A DNA stretch of 64,000 bases from Eutrigla gurnardus (GCA_963514095.1 OY741284.1:7916016-7980015), one strand, 5' to 3'. Positions 23,159 through 36,349 are shown, numbered from the stretch's first letter. Notes: generated from the letters alone by a model not told the origin. A program made the numbers and translations.

Positions 23159-23905
23159 CTTTACCACACCGAGAGAAGGGGGAGCAAAAACAAAGGAGCA
23201 TGGGATGTGAGTGAGTTTGGCCAGAGTGAATGAGCAATAGCTATTTTTCAAAATATCCTGTTGGCCATTTCAAATACAGTGGACATAATTTGGTTTAATT
23301 CATTCCATTTTTACTGGGTCACAGAACAATATTTTGTATTCCTCAAAAATATGAATGCATTTTCCCCCCCGTAGTCATTGCATGGTCTTCACACTCTAAT
23401 TAAGTCCCTTGAACACCGTCAAAAAACGTCATAATAATGTGTCCCCAATAACCCCATTCAACAGTATCAATAACTGGAACATTGTGGCTGTAGGTCATCC
23501 ACTGAACATCAGGGGGCAGTAGTGTTTCTATAGTTTGCCTTTTACCTCAGAGGAACTGAGTGGGTGATTCACTACAATGATTTATCAGAAATTGTAACAG
23601 TATTGTTGTGGTTTATCCAGGATTTAGTTACCAAAGTTTAATACTGATTTTTTTTAAATAACTCATAATTGATCCTAGCAAACCAAAAACATAACAATCA
23701 GAATTACTGTATATTAAATGGCTTGTGTCATCAAGTCAAATATGTGTTCCAGTGAAGTAAATATGAAGCTCCTGAGCAAGTAGAAATCTAAGTAAAAATT
23801 TTGGATCTTCACATACACCGTAACTACTATGCAGGTTAGTATATTTGCTATGGAAAAATCCCCTGTTTGAGACAAAAAGATCTTCTCAGGACAGTGACTA
23901 CGTAC

Positions 23906-23987
23906 CTCCAGCCAGGCTACAACCGTAGGACCGTCCCATTGGGCGAAAGGTAAACCCTTTCTCCTGGCCTCCTCCAATAGCTCGTGT
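23906..23987 (-). CDS. ppfia2: ppfia2 exon, start of SAM1
   Basis: Acceptor CGCCCTCAG, donor GAG|GTACGT. It completes a Lys and reads HELLEEARRKGLPFAQWDGP TVVAWLE. It joins directly to LWLGMPAW of the next exon, giving the canonical SAM1 start. Confidence 0.95.
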
Positions 23988-26900
23988 CTGAGGGCGGGGA
24001 CAGAGGAGACCTTGCATGAACGCGTGTACTTGTACACCAGAATAAACATAACGTTTTCTCACTCTTATACAACGCTCTCATACATTCTCTCACAGGCTCG
24101 CTCCTTGTCACAAATCCCTGCAGTCACAGCGTTGTGTGTGAGTGTATAATACATGACAGGAGGGTACTCAAACACATTTTATCTCCTAGTCCAGCCTGTA
24201 CACTAAGAGCGTTGAAAAGGGCAGCGTTTTATCGTTCATCTCTTCGCTGCCAGAGAGCGACGCAGACAAGCGCACAACTCAGAGATGCACACTCTGACAC
24301 ACACACACACAGGTTTTGTATTACTGAACTCATGAGGGCATTCACCGACTGCATTCATTCCCAAATCCCTAATCCTGATGTTAATATTCTCCCTCTCACA
24401 CACCTACAGTATTCATGATCTTAAATTCACTGCAAGTAGAAACTACGACCAGGCCTGTGTATCAACAGTGTTAAGGAAAAAAAACAAATCTATTTAACAT
24501 TTGAATGATACAGGTGGAAGTTAAGGCCATTAGCTAAGTGCTACAGCAACAAAACACATTTAAAAACCTATAATTACGTGGTCAATCTGACCCACTTACA
24601 TTTTGGCACAATTAATCCATGCACGAGTCGTAATACGGTCTAACTGGATTTAAATACAGATCCAGATCCAGGTGCAGATAGAAATGGTGTAACTATTTAA
24701 TTAAAAAAAAACACATTTCAGAGGATGGTACATCCTCAGTGGAGGTGCTCTATGTGCTTACAAACACAGGTACACCTGGTTGGCACTGTGCTGTCAACCT
24801 GGACACCACTTTGCTAATCTAAGCACAATTACCCAACTCACTATTCTGCTGACGGAGATTGTTCTCACACTGATACTAACTTTTCTGTACGTTTTTTTTT
24901 TTTAGCAGGTGGTGAAGTGTAACATAAGAGGGCTGAGCCGTATTTTGTTTTGCCTCACTTGCCGGTGCCATTATTCTCACAGCGATGTGAATTGCACCTC
25001 ATCAACAAAGAGCAGTGGCTCCTGGTTTGTCACGCACCGCTATTTGTATTGTGCTGAATCCTCCCACACTCGACCAGACACGTAGAACAGCCTAAAAGCG
25101 CCCGACAAACAGGGGAGAGCAAGGAACACACTCGCTCTCACACCCACGCACCAAAAACAATGCAGTTCTCGTTCTGTTTAGTGAACACATTTCAGTGACA
25201 AAAACTCAGAATCAACAGTGCATTCCCTGAGTGTGTTGTCAAAGAACTTCACAGATGAAAAGAGTGGGCTTCGTAATAAACATGGTACATGTAGCACTCT
25301 GAGCGTTGAAGGCCTCAGTACAGTGAAAGGGCACTTAAACACAGCATACATGGCGCACAAAAGCCTACAGGTGACAGAGGAAATGTGTTCATTCAAACAC
25401 GACCAGGTACATTCACGTTTGTTTTTTATCTATCCAGCACATGGGGGGGAGGGGGGAGGGGTAGCTCATGTTTTATGTTCAGGTCAGGTCTAATGCATGG
25501 AGAAATATACATCCACTGAACATAGCTGGGGAAAGGGAAGTAAGGAAACAGTTATGAAAAATCATACAAACAAAAAGAACATTTTGACATTCCCATAACC
25601 AGATATTACAGCTGGTTATTCCACACAAATAGATAAAGAGACACATAGAAGGAGAGGAAGACATTCCGGGTGTTACAAAATTGGGCCCCAGTTTTAGCGA
25701 CATTCTCAGTCCAGCCATGGATGCAGCTGCCATTGAACTGTAAAAAGGGGGGGAAGAAACGTCTTCAGATGGTAAATGAAAAAAGAAAGAAAGAACGCAA
25801 TGGCGTCATCAACAGCCATGAAGGATAGATAGATACACATATAGATAAAAGAGACGTCGGCTTTGGCACTGGTCTTTCGGGAGAGGACGGATGGCGGGAC
25901 AGACGGGAGAGATGGCGGACAGGGCAAAAATGGCAGAGACAATGGTCATACCCAGGAGGTCAGTTACACATCCTCACAACTTACCCGCTTTGTTAGAGTC
26001 AGAGGATGATGAGAGGGAGAGGAAGGGGGAGAGAGGAGAGAATCAGAGAGCAAAGAGAGCGACGGGGAGACAAAAGTACACAAAAGTTAATGAGTTAATA
26101 GGCAGTAAACGATACGGCTCTAAACAAACACACGTACGCTCACACGCACACACACGTCTCACAATGGAGGACATTCGTTTACAGGAGCATCTGTAGACCA
26201 GTCAAAAAAAAAAGTCATTTTCTACAATGCAGTCCTGACCACATCTCGTGCAGCAGAGGAAATGAGAAATGCATTGAAACACAGCAAGTACCCCACCCCC
26301 CCCTCCATGGCCTCACATTCAAATGCTCAGTTACATTCAGATACTCTTCGTTCCCTCCCGAGGAAAAAACAAAAGAAGAAGAAGAAAAGAACACACACGC
26401 CAACAATGAGAACCACGGCGGTATTGATCGATCAAGATGCTGTAATGGAAAATAGTGCAGGCAGCTCGAATGGCATGCAGTGTGGAGGAGGCGCCAAGAT
26501 GCAAGGTGGAGGTGTGGCCTTAATCCCGGAACACTGCTATGAAGGAGTCAGTGCAGTGGAAGAAAAAACAACACATTTGTCAACATACAACAAATACTCA
26601 CTATTGACTACATGGGAGGCAAAGTTATTCATCATGGCAACTCAATGTGCACTTCGAGCAAATGACATTCATCATTTGGCGCCGGGGCATGGCAAATGCG
26701 CGCATACACACACACAGCACACACACACCCGCGCACACACATTCTGCTGAAAGATTTGCAAAGGGGGTTTCCCCTTTTCCTGCAGGGCAGAACACACCCG
26801 ATCCGACTGCGAGTGTAATCTATGGGTGTTGTGTTGGGAAAGCCGTCTATAACTCCCAAATTGACAAAGTAGCGTTGTGAGATTAATTGGGTTTTCAGCC

Positions 26901-27301
26901 CGGATCAATAGACTGACTTTGGCTCTGTGTCTGAATACAGTGAGGCTGATCTCTGCTCCTGGAAACTGATCCGGCTTCTGCTTTTTTATCGATCTTGCTC
27001 TCTGGTGTGGGTTGTCATGGTATTGCACACAGTGCAGTCCATGTTTTTATGGGAGGGGGTAAAGGTAAACACAGGAGCTGGAGGTCTGTGTGTAAAAGGT
27101 CAGATACTGTAATGTAGCGGTGAAAGGCAGCTAGAAGACTTCCAAACACGATGCTTCTCTTTTGTATGACCATAAACTGAATATGGCCATTTGTACAAGC
27201 GGATATATTAAATGGACCCCGCTGAGTGTGTGTGAGAAGACCCTACTAAGGGACTATTTGGATGTCTGCGACTTAGCGATGTTGCCAGTGATGACACTTA
27301 C
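23988..27301 (-). other. ppfia2 intron
   Basis: About 3.3 kb. It contains short AC runs (24299-24311, 26703-26740), purine-rich patches near 26005-26070 and no recognisable exon. Open frames here are low-complexity or unconserved. Confidence 0.6.
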
Positions 27302-27392
27302 TTCTTTTTCAACCGGCGGTCCTTCTCAGCCTGAGTTCCCAGTTTTCCCACCCCCATGTCCTGGCCTGCCATGTCGGGGTCAATCAGGGTCG
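27302..27392 (-). CDS. ppfia2: ppfia2 exon, pre-SAM linker
   Basis: Acceptor TTCTCACAG, donor AA|GTAAGT. After a split Ala it reads TLIDPDMAGQDMGVGKLGTQ AEKDRRLKK and begins the Lys completed by the next exon. KLGTQAEKDRRLKKKHELLE is strongly conserved; the first half is variable among liprins. Confidence 0.93.
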
Positions 27393-27939
27393 CTGTGAGA
27401 AGAGGAAGACGAACACAGGATCAGTGAATACAATTGATATGGTTTGATATAAATAAACACTTCACTGTCTCTATAAGTGTGTGTATTTGCCTCTGATTTA
27501 CTTCTCCTAAATGTGCTGTTAGGATTTAGGTGGTGTTGAGGTGAGTATGCATAAACAGATTTACTGTTATGTTATTACTACCAGTAATAACATAACCCTG
27601 AGTTTCAGTGGGATCATTGTATATAACTCAAAGCAGCCATTCCACCCTGCCAACAACACAAATTTGATGTTGGGGGGGTTGGTACAAGTAAATCTAAACT
27701 GTGCAAATAAGGTATTAGTAGTGTAACGGACCGTAGATGATCCGTGATGCATACAGATCCCCCGCCACAGTTTGGTGCACATTTGAAGCGCGGATTGATC
27801 ATGTGTGTCTAAAATAAAGTTTTACTGCCGATTGTTCCCTGATCCCTGAAAACGCTACATTGTGAACAACAAATCTGTGTTGAAGTCAGCATGAGGAGAG
27901 AGAAACCATCACACCATCAACATTGCCTCCAGTGCCCAC

Positions 27940-28121
27940 CTTGTGGATCTACCATGACATGTCTGTGTGCCATATGTGCAAGCCTGCCCTTCTCCTTCTT
28001 GCCAAACAGCCGTCCGATGGAGGATTTGATGCCCTTCTTCTTCGGCTGCTTGTGGAGGGAGTCTTGGCTGCTGGCTACACTACTCAGTGCACTGGCCTCA
28101 GTCTCCAGAGAGGACACGATC
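27940..28121 (-). CDS. ppfia2: ppfia2 exon, basic central linker
   Basis: Acceptor TGTCTTCAG, donor AAG|GTGGGC. It reads IVSSLETEASALSSVASSQD SLHKQPKKKGIKSSIGRLFG KKEKGRL, then a less familiar AHMAHRHVMVDPQ. The core GIKSSIGRLFGKKEKGR is a hallmark of liprin-alpha. The last 13 residues do not match what I recall, but the phase to the next exon is correct. The intron 27393-27939 is unremarkable. Confidence 0.88.
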
Positions 28122-28702
28122 CTGAAGACACACAGAAACACAAAAAAAACCCTGTTTAGACTGCCATTAATAACCTTTGGAAAATATAATGTATATGCGA
28201 TAGATAATGAGGAGTTCTTAGAAGTGGGCTCACCTATACATACCTCAATGTATATCTCATAACTTGGAAATAAGTATGCTCTGTTCTGTTCTTTTTTCTG
28301 CTTAGTATCCTCAAAGTATTTGCTGCTTTTCCCAACTTTTTAAGCTCATTTATCAAAGCCGATTACTGAAGTCTCATCTAATAACGTTGCTACTGCCTGT
28401 GCTTTAAATTTGAAAAAGTAGCCAGATTATCTTGAGCGTGCTTAAAAATTATGCATGGCAAAATTGCAGCTCAATTGGAAAGCTTCTAGGTTTCATCCAA
28501 AGCAAAAAAAAAAAACAGACGACTACGCCATCGGAAAAGCAGCACATCAAGCTAACATTTCACAAGAAAGAATGTAATTTGCATCCAAGATGGAGAGGCA
28601 ATCAAACAAAACACCTCCGCTCCCGCAGTTGGTAAATGAATTAAATGAATAGTGGTATCGTCACAGGAAGTCCAAACACACTCTTAATGAAAATGCACCT
28701 AC

Positions 28703-28833
28703 CCTCGTGCGTCATTGTGCGAGGAGGCTGGCAGTGTGTGTGTCATTCGGACGGTGCGCGGCGTTGCAGGAGGGGATGTCTCACACTTGATGGTGGCCTT
28801 GTCCTCGTGGCCGTCCTCGTCCACCGCGGCTAT
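28703..28833 (-). CDS. ppfia2: ppfia2 exon, central linker
   Basis: Acceptor CGTCCCACAG, donor GG|GTAGGT. It reads IAAVDEDGHEDKATIKCETS PPATPRTVRMTHTLPASSHN DAR and begins a Gly codon. EDKATIKCETSPP is a conserved, Ser/Pro-rich, probably phosphorylated segment. The intron 28122-28702 shows no further exon I can support, although other vertebrates have an extra alternative exon about here. Confidence 0.93.
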
Positions 28834-28949
28834 CTGTGGGACGAGGGCAGAGAATGGGACATTAGAAGTGACCCTGGGACACCGGTCGATCACGCGTTCA
28901 TGCAGGGCGCTGTTAAAGCAACCTTATCGTTAAACTATACTGTGCGTAC

Positions 28950-28979
28950 CTTTCTCCTGTGTTTCCTCAGATCACTGGG
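28950..28979 (-). CDS. ppfia2: ppfia2 30-nt microexon
   Basis: Ten codons, PSDLRKHRRK, between TGCCCACAAG and GTACGC, phase 0 at both ends. It matches the conserved PSDLRKHRRK segment after GVMTL in vertebrate liprin-alphas. Its size is typical of neuronal microexons. Confidence 0.92.
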
Positions 28980-30748
28980 CTTGTGGGCAGAGAAAAGAAC
29001 AAGACAATCGTCAATATCCACGTGTTTAACATGGGACAAGAAACATTTCCATCTCGGTAATTAATGAAAGACTATTGGCTCATTCAAATTCATATCATAC
29101 ACCATTAGATTACCCAATACCAGAGGATCAATTCACAGATCAATACGGGGGAAGGATGGGAAAACAAGTCATTTGGCCCATCAATACAAATCGAAGCCTT
29201 ATTTCTTTAAAAGCCTCTGGGTAGAGGACACATTACACTCGTCCCATGTTCTGGTAGGTTATGGGGGCATATGTGAATATTTTTATTTTCTCATTCAAAA
29301 AATAAATAAATAATAATCTCCTAGATGGGCACATCTGGAGTGTTTCAGCCTCGGGTCAATGTGGAGGGATTTAGAGGGCAACTGAGCTGTAAAACATATT
29401 ATTATAAGATATCCCTTTGAGACCTGGGTTGTATGATGACAGCTTACAGTGGGAGACCGTTTCTGTCACGACATTCTCTGCACGCTAAGTTAATGCAGCA
29501 AGCGTTAAAAATTAATGTCTGCTTGAGCTATACTGCTCAACATGCTGAGATCCTCTACATAAAACATGGCCAGAACAGTCGGCGCCACCTTTATATGCTT
29601 CCTTCTTTCTTCATACAAAAATGACCCTGACCACTGGTTGCAACAACCACCAATTAACACCTCCACACTGGCTGAAATATTCTATATACAATACATTTCT
29701 CTACTTGCTTAGAGTGGTACGGTCTCTAAAAATAAATCTTAAATCCCTGAAAGTACACACTCAGACAGAGCATATACGACAACTCTAATCAAAGGCTGCC
29801 GTGTGATGCGAAGACAGCAAATCCCTTATGGCCGTCAATCACAGCACTTCGGACATAAACTCGGAGACAGAGGGTCGTTTTTGCAATTCACCGCCTCGTG
29901 GAAAGCCATGTCATATTTCACACTCGCAATATGATGGTCATCAGTCATTTCATCAGTGTGATATCTCAGACACTCCTTGTCTGGATGAGTTTAAACCCGG
30001 TGACGTAAGACATCTCGATACTGCCTTCTCAAAAAACAATCACGATTGCAAAGGTCATATGTAATGGAAAATATCCACTGATAGCATAGATTTTGAAAGA
30101 AGACTTTAAGCTGCTACTCCAACAAATTGATTGCATAAAAAAAAGTCAGGCTCAAATGTCCTCATCTGAACCCTGATGAAGACCTACCGACGAATCTATC
30201 TATAAGGAAACTGGACGTTTTGTAAATGAACAAACCCAGGAAGTAATAATCAAAACTACCAGCTGCTTAAAAACACTTCACCGCTGCCTAGTGTGTTTTC
30301 AGCATGACTCATTGAACACACCACTATTGTTTTGGACACCATTTTTGGATGGTGGTGTCAAAATAGTTAGTTCAGAACTATATTTTTGGAAAATGTCCAA
30401 TTGAATCACACATTACTGCCATCACGTGACACAAAGAAACAATGTACTCTTCATGACCTAAGTCAAGACTCACTGATAAAGCACAGAATGTCTACTCCAA
30501 TAATATTTAAATTTAAACTATTTTTGTTTTAAAAATAAATACTTTTAAGATTGCAGAACTCCAGAAATTGTTCTAAAAACAAACAGTAATGAAACGGACA
30601 GCATAGCTGTTTACTGGATCACTATTCATTCTTATACCAACAGCTGCTCCTCTAACAGTGAAAATGAGGGTCATTCTCTTGATTTGACCTACTCTACTTC
30701 CAGGGATGAATATGTACTTGGAGGTCTACATGTGGGAAAACAAATTAC
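28980..30748 (-). other. ppfia2 intron
   Basis: About 1.8 kb of AT-rich sequence with no recognised exon or repeat. A 78-codon open frame on the + strand (29828-30064) resembles nothing I know. Confidence 0.6.
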
Positions 30749-30989
30749 CAGTGTCATGACCCCCATGCGCTCCATATCGCGGGCGGGGCTCCGAGGATCA
30801 AGCTTGGGGGTGGAGTGTCCGCTGGGTGGGGAGGAGGAGGCCAAGGAGGACGCGGTGGCTGAGGCAGTAATGGAGGCTCCGTGATGGTGCATTCGAGCCA
30901 GGTTGAGGCCCTCGAGGCTGACACTGGCCACCCGGTTCTCGATCTCCTCCGCCCGTAGCTCCGTCGACTCCTTCTCCTCCTGGATCAGC
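30749..30989 (-). CDS. ppfia2: ppfia2 exon, Ser-rich linker
   Basis: Acceptor CTTCCCAG, donor CTG|GTAATT. It completes Arg, then reads LIQEEKESTELRAEEIENRV ASVSLEGLNLARMHHHGASI and a Ser/Thr-rich run SSPPSGHSTPKLDPRSPARD MERMGVMTL. It combines the last coiled-coil segment with an unstructured linker. The NLAR...ITAS wording is PPFIA2-like. The intron 30990-32140 holds nothing recognisable. Confidence 0.95.
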
Positions 30990-32140
30990 CTGGGAAGAGT
31001 TGAAGGGAGGACATGGGAGGAACACTCAGCAGTAAGTGTCTTCAATTCATAGAAGATGCAATATGTAGCGAATATACAACCACAGCTACATCCAATTTCC
31101 AGCTCGACTGAAATAGAAATTTACTCTTTATCAGTATTCTTGCTACATAGTTTAGTTTGTTTGGAGTTGGCTTTCTGTAGATAAGCCGAACTAATTCCAT
31201 TAAATACCTACAGTATGAGGCGAACTAATTACCGGCCAAAGTGAGGAGATAAAAATGCTCAAAGTCAGATCATTCATTTTAAACAGGATTTTACTTTGTA
31301 ATTAGCCGAGAGCTCAACTGCTTGCACGATAACTATCTGCCATCAGATTTGAATTAAATCTTCCTGAAAGAAATATGTGGCACGGTGTCTATTGATAGGG
31401 ATGTAAATTAGATAAGACCAAAAGTCACATTAGGAGGAAGAAATTAAGAACTAAGTGGAGTGGTGCTCAGGGTTATGAATACTTATCAGCACAAGATAAT
31501 TACAGCATTAACAAGCAAGCTGCAGATCACATTTCCTGAAACATTAACAAGTCAAGTGTTTGGCTTATAGACAAGAATTGTGATCTACAGATGCACTAAA
31601 AAGACAGAGAAACCCTTAGTATGAGCTTGAGTCGTGCATCAAGCCTTATTTCAGCATATCTGGGGGAAATATGAGTCTCTAAATCCTACTGATGAAAAGG
31701 ACAGATTAAGGCTGCAGGAACAGTTTCTCTGTGATGCTATTATCTGCTTCTTACAAACATGAATACAAACTGTTACTCTCAATGGAACGTGTTTAATACT
31801 ACAGCAGAGTTTGGGAGGCGTACCACTTAAGAAGTCAGGGACGGTGATATAAATAGGGCAAAGTTAAGATACATTCCTAAAATGTGATGGAGACAGAGTT
31901 ATCCGTTAGAGACAGGGCTTAATGCAACAACAGGATATCACCCCAAGGTCAGAAACGTTTCGAGTAATCTGCAAAATGGACTAAAAAGCCCCAGCTTTCC
32001 GGGACCCGATCTTTAAAAAAGTGCAATACTTGATTGACAGCAAAATGGATTAGGAAAACCATAAGTAAAGGAAACAAATCAATACGTCTGAGAATCTGGC
32101 CCTTTTATTTGAAATGAATAATGTAGTGCGTGTCAAGTAC

Positions 32141-32358
32141 CGAATCTCCTTGTTGATTGCGTCCAGCTGCTCCTGCAGCATCATGGCCAGAGTTTGTGCA
32201 TCAGAGTGGCCGCTGGGTGAGAGCAGGTCCATGGAGCTGAACATCGTTTCCCTGTCATCGTCGTCGATGTCCGACATCTCCGTGTCGCTCTCGAAGTGGT
32301 GGCCTCCCAGAACCCCGAGCTGCTGTGAGCGCCATTCGTGTTCCCCCAGGGATTTAGC
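32141..32358 (-). CDS. ppfia2: ppfia2 exon, acidic linker
   Basis: Acceptor TTATGTGCAG, donor CG|GTACTT. It reads AKSLGEHEWRSQQLGVLGGH HFESDTEMSDIDDDDRETMF SSMDLLSPSGHSDAQTLAMM LQEQLDAINKEI plus a split Arg. The acidic block and LSPSGHSDAQTLAMMLQEQL are diagnostic of liprin-alpha. The intron 32359-33312 holds nothing recognisable. Confidence 0.96.
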
Positions 32359-33312
32359 CTGCACATAAAGACGGGACATGAATAGAAGACTATAGAAATT
32401 CAGATTTAATACATTGAAAATCTTTAGGGGAATGAAATAAATTTCTTCAGATACTCCAAAAAACATTTTCTGTCATTTAATCAGATGTTTTATGAAAAGA
32501 TCTAAGCCTATGCAGTCCCTAAACTATCACTCTGTAGGAGACATCGTAAATTAATTGATAACTTCAATAAACAACCAGCATCATAATCCTCTAAAATAAC
32601 TTATATTGCGTCTGTACACAATCAATATGGTGGGTTTATTGTCTCCTAACTTTAATTTAATTTAAAAGGGACACCTTTTTCCATTGGAACAGCGTATATG
32701 ATGTACAGGTTACTAATATGAGCTGGACAGACGTGATCTTATCCTGTGAGAGGCTAGTCTGGACCCATAATAATAAAATAAAAAACGCATGCTACTATAA
32801 AATGAGATGAGGCGAGCTGATGAGATACTGAAGCCCATCTATTCTCTCCTGGTGATAATCTGTTTCTCCCATTAAAAACATAAAACCTACGCCAGCCCTG
32901 ATGCACTGTGACAAGGACTCTGGCTCATCACTAAAACTGCACAAATGGGAGGGTCTGACCAATGTATGAGTGACTGGCATCACCTCTTGTCTTTATCTCT
33001 CCCCACATAGGCTATACTACGGTTCAGTTAAAAGTGCCTTAATACAAATTGAACATAATGCAGGCTTGAGGAATTCTCAAGGGAATACATAGACAAGCTG
33101 TTAATCAGATATAAGCACCCTTACCAACGGTTAATCACATTGCAATACTGGAGACTTTTAGCAGCCTCAGGGTTCTCGGGAGATGTCTACCGGGTGCGCC
33201 GATTGCCTAAAAACTGCCGATTTCCAAGTAACAGCGGTAAAAGTAGAAACTTTTGTTTTACATTTAAGACACAGATGGATCGAAGGCAGATAAGTAATCC
33301 TCCGAGGCTCAC

Positions 33313-33445
33313 CTTGGTTTCACGCAGACCCATTCGTCCTCTCCTTGGCCGGCGGATGACCTTGGCTGAGCGGTAGTGGTCCGACTGGGTTTCAGCTAGC
33401 GATCCCAATGAGAATCGGAGCTCGGTTGACGTGTCCAGATGAGAC
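33313..33445 (-). CDS. ppfia2: ppfia2 exon, end of coiled-coil region
   Basis: Acceptor TGTCCCTCAG, donor AAG|GTGAGC. After completing Arg it reads SHLDTSTELRFSLGSLAETQ SDHYRSAKVIRRPRRGRMGL RETK. VIRRPRRGRMG is conserved. It is the first exon downstream of the promoter-like cluster at 34360-34502. Confidence 0.95.
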
Positions 33446-34359
33446 CTGAGGGACAACTTTTATGAATAATAGTACATCTCAAGATACCTGGTGTGTGCCT
33501 CCACTAAAACATCCTCTGGACCTCATATAAAGAAGATGAACTGCATCTATGAAGGGGATTATGAATATGGCGTCAGATCAGTCTCTACAAAAAATATTTT
33601 TCAATACACACACCAAAGTTGTACATAAACAACAAAATCAACATGAAAAAATAAGGTTAGCAAATGTATTTCTAATGCACACAGCAAAAACATACCTGGA
33701 TGTTGTTATATTCAAATAGGCCTGTTGAACCTGCATTTACAAGCTGTAAATTAATTATAATTACCATTTAATGTAGTCTTTGGTATGTTGAGGTTATGAA
33801 TGCTTACTACGTTAGCATGTGGCATGCAACACTAGCGTTAGCTAACAAGTTTGCTATATAATGCTTATAGACAACCTCGGTTCACGCGCTAGCTAGCCAC
33901 TACAATATCACAGTAACGTCATATAACATAACTTAGCCGGTAATTCAATACCAAACTTCCTACATGTTTACATACATGTAATAATTAACTTGCTCACAGC
34001 AATAGTTGCTTAATCGACAAGCTAAGTAGCTAAAATGAATGAGCCATCTTGTTTAGTGTAACGTTACATTAACAGCCGGCTGAGGTCAAATAACATTGCA
34101 TAACAAAATCAAAACCGCCAATTGGTTAATGTGATAGGTCCAATCTCGCAAGCTAGCTGCCTATTTACTTAAATGTTTTGCTAGCATCTTACTTTATTGC
34201 ACATATTTAAACAGGTGGCTATTTGTAAGTGAGTTGACTTACTTTTCTGACGTTACTTGGATGACATTATGGCTCACCTTAGCTAGCTAATGGTCCTAGG
34301 TGTTCTATTAGCAATAGATAGCCAACGTTTTTGCTAACGTAGCAAGCATTCATAACTCA

Positions 34360-34502
34360 CACACAAGACGGTTATTACTTCCACTTGGAGCGCCATTACA
34401 ACCCCGCTAAATCCTGACCTGTTCATAAGCAGACCAATCAAATTAATCCACTCGCTTCTATGCTCACGTGATTGGCTGAAATGGAAGGCGACATCTGATT
34501 GG
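34360..34502 (-). promoter_or_regulatory. candidate internal promoter of ppfia2
   Basis: Read on the - strand: CCAAT at 34502-34498, then GCCAATCACGTG (a second CCAAT at 34475-34471 joined to a CACGTG E-box), an inverted CCAAT at 34434-34438, and an ATG at 34396 (VVMALQVEV). Candidate donors follow: GTGAGT at 34360, and GTGTGT at 34364, which would be in frame with the next exon. Nearby GCTAGC/AACGTTAGC words resemble motifs I recall as enriched near fish start sites. There is no TATA box and no transcript evidence. Confidence 0.35.
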
Positions 34503-35479
34503 CTACAGATAATTCCCTGTTGGAAAAAAGTGTATTCATGAGCATTTTGTAAATTCAGGTTCAACAGTATGTAGCTATATAAATATAACTACGTCCAGAT
34601 ATATAATTGTTGAAGATTCCAAATACTTCTATTATATTTATACAAGAGACATAGTGTGTGCATCAGAAATACATTTGTGAACTTTTGTTCCATTTATATC
34701 CTTTGTTTACATTAAAACATGGTTTTGTGGGGAGTCATTTATAAATAAATCAGAAAATACAGAGTGAACTATTCTTTTTGCATTCAATATTTAGACTGAT
34801 CTGACTCCATATGCAAAAGATACACAAGACATAACGATTACGTGGTAATGTTCACAGTAATGCGGACAGTAAACCAAACAAATCTCAAGATTTGGTACCT
34901 CAAGCCTATCTAAAAGTCTCAATGATGTGATGTAAAGTGTACTTCTTGAAGGATCAGTGCTCATGCAAAGGGAAGCCAGAAAACATCCGAGAATAGACAC
35001 GGACAGTTCAGTGATACCAGTGTTTCTAACAATAGTGCAGGATATTGTTTCATCAGTGAGATCAAAAAACAGGAATGCCACCGGAGAGAGTATATCTGCT
35101 TTCCAACATTTTATGTGCTTCCTGTTACATACACAAACTTTAACGCTAAATTTGGACCTTTTACTTAATCTCTACTGGATGTTTTCCAGTAAATGTTATC
35201 CAATAACAAAGTAATAGAGAGGCTTCCTTAACTACATGAAGGATCTGTAAAATATAAGGCACGCAGACAGTTGGACGACTTCAAGGTCAAACCTCTTTTT
35301 CAGAGTCAACCAATCGTTTCTTCTTGTTATTTTGACGCGACTCCAAGTTTGTGTCCAAATACTGACTGATGTCTAGACACAGGCCCATCATCCAGTTGCT
35401 TAATTGTCTGTGTGCTTCAGAACTCCAGTGAGCTGAATCTAATGTTTATTTGGACCCAAATCTTAGAAGCACCAAACTG

Positions 35480-36010
35480 GCTAAAACTCATTTATTTTCT
35501 CTGTACAGATGAGCATGGGCATGCTGACACGTAGCTTTAGCCTCAGTATATCAACTGGGTGGCAACATTCGGTTCTGGAAAGTGAAGCCAACGCAAGAAG
35601 TGCCTTCTTTCTAATGGTCAGCAGGAGGCGACTCCTCTGGTTGCAAAAATAAGTCAAACTGTATAAAAGCCTATGAGAAGCCTACTTCTCACTTGATTTA
35701 TTATCTCAGTAAACATTGTAAACATCAGTTTATGGTCTCATGGAATTTCAAATCTTCTCCAATACAGCATGAGTATTTAGTAAATTATGATCCATTTAGA
35801 GTCATATAGATGATAAAGCAGGGGAAGCTGTATGGCGGGGCTACCTTATGATTGATTGGGCGCTACCACAGAGTTATCCAGGATGGCAACAGCCAAGATG
35901 CCGTTCTCAAGGCTTCAAAACTGCAGTCCACAATGCAGGATGGATGATGTCACGATGACTACATCGACTTCTTATAGACTGTCTACACACTATGTATATA
36001 TATTTAAGAT
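35480..36010. repeat. dispersed teleost repeat
   Basis: Phrases such as CAGCAGGAGGCGACTCCTCT, CTACTTCTCACTTGATTTAT and CAGTAAACATTGTAAACAT in this order match a dispersed element I recall from many percomorph introns. No terminal repeats or protein remnant are visible, and no family name is assigned. Confidence 0.5.
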
Positions 36011-36349
36011 CCCTTTTACAAATTTCCTGTTATACGATGTGTAAGCTGGAGACAGTGTTTTCAACAAGCTCATGGAGAAATCTAGGACGAATTGTTTCAA
36101 GGGGGGAAAAAAACGATGAAGACAGCATTTAGAGTTGTAAATGTGTCATTGTAAACTGCATATGTGCCATGAAATGACAAAAAGCTTGAAGGTATCTAAG
36201 GGTGGTCGGGCTCAGGCAATTTCATAAGTTCAAATTTCATTGGAGAGTTTCAGGGTCCAGTGGTTTAAAGTCATACAGTATATGGCTTCAGTGTTAAAAT
36301 GTTACTGGCCTGAAAAGAGTCATATAAGTCAAACCTTAATACACACATG

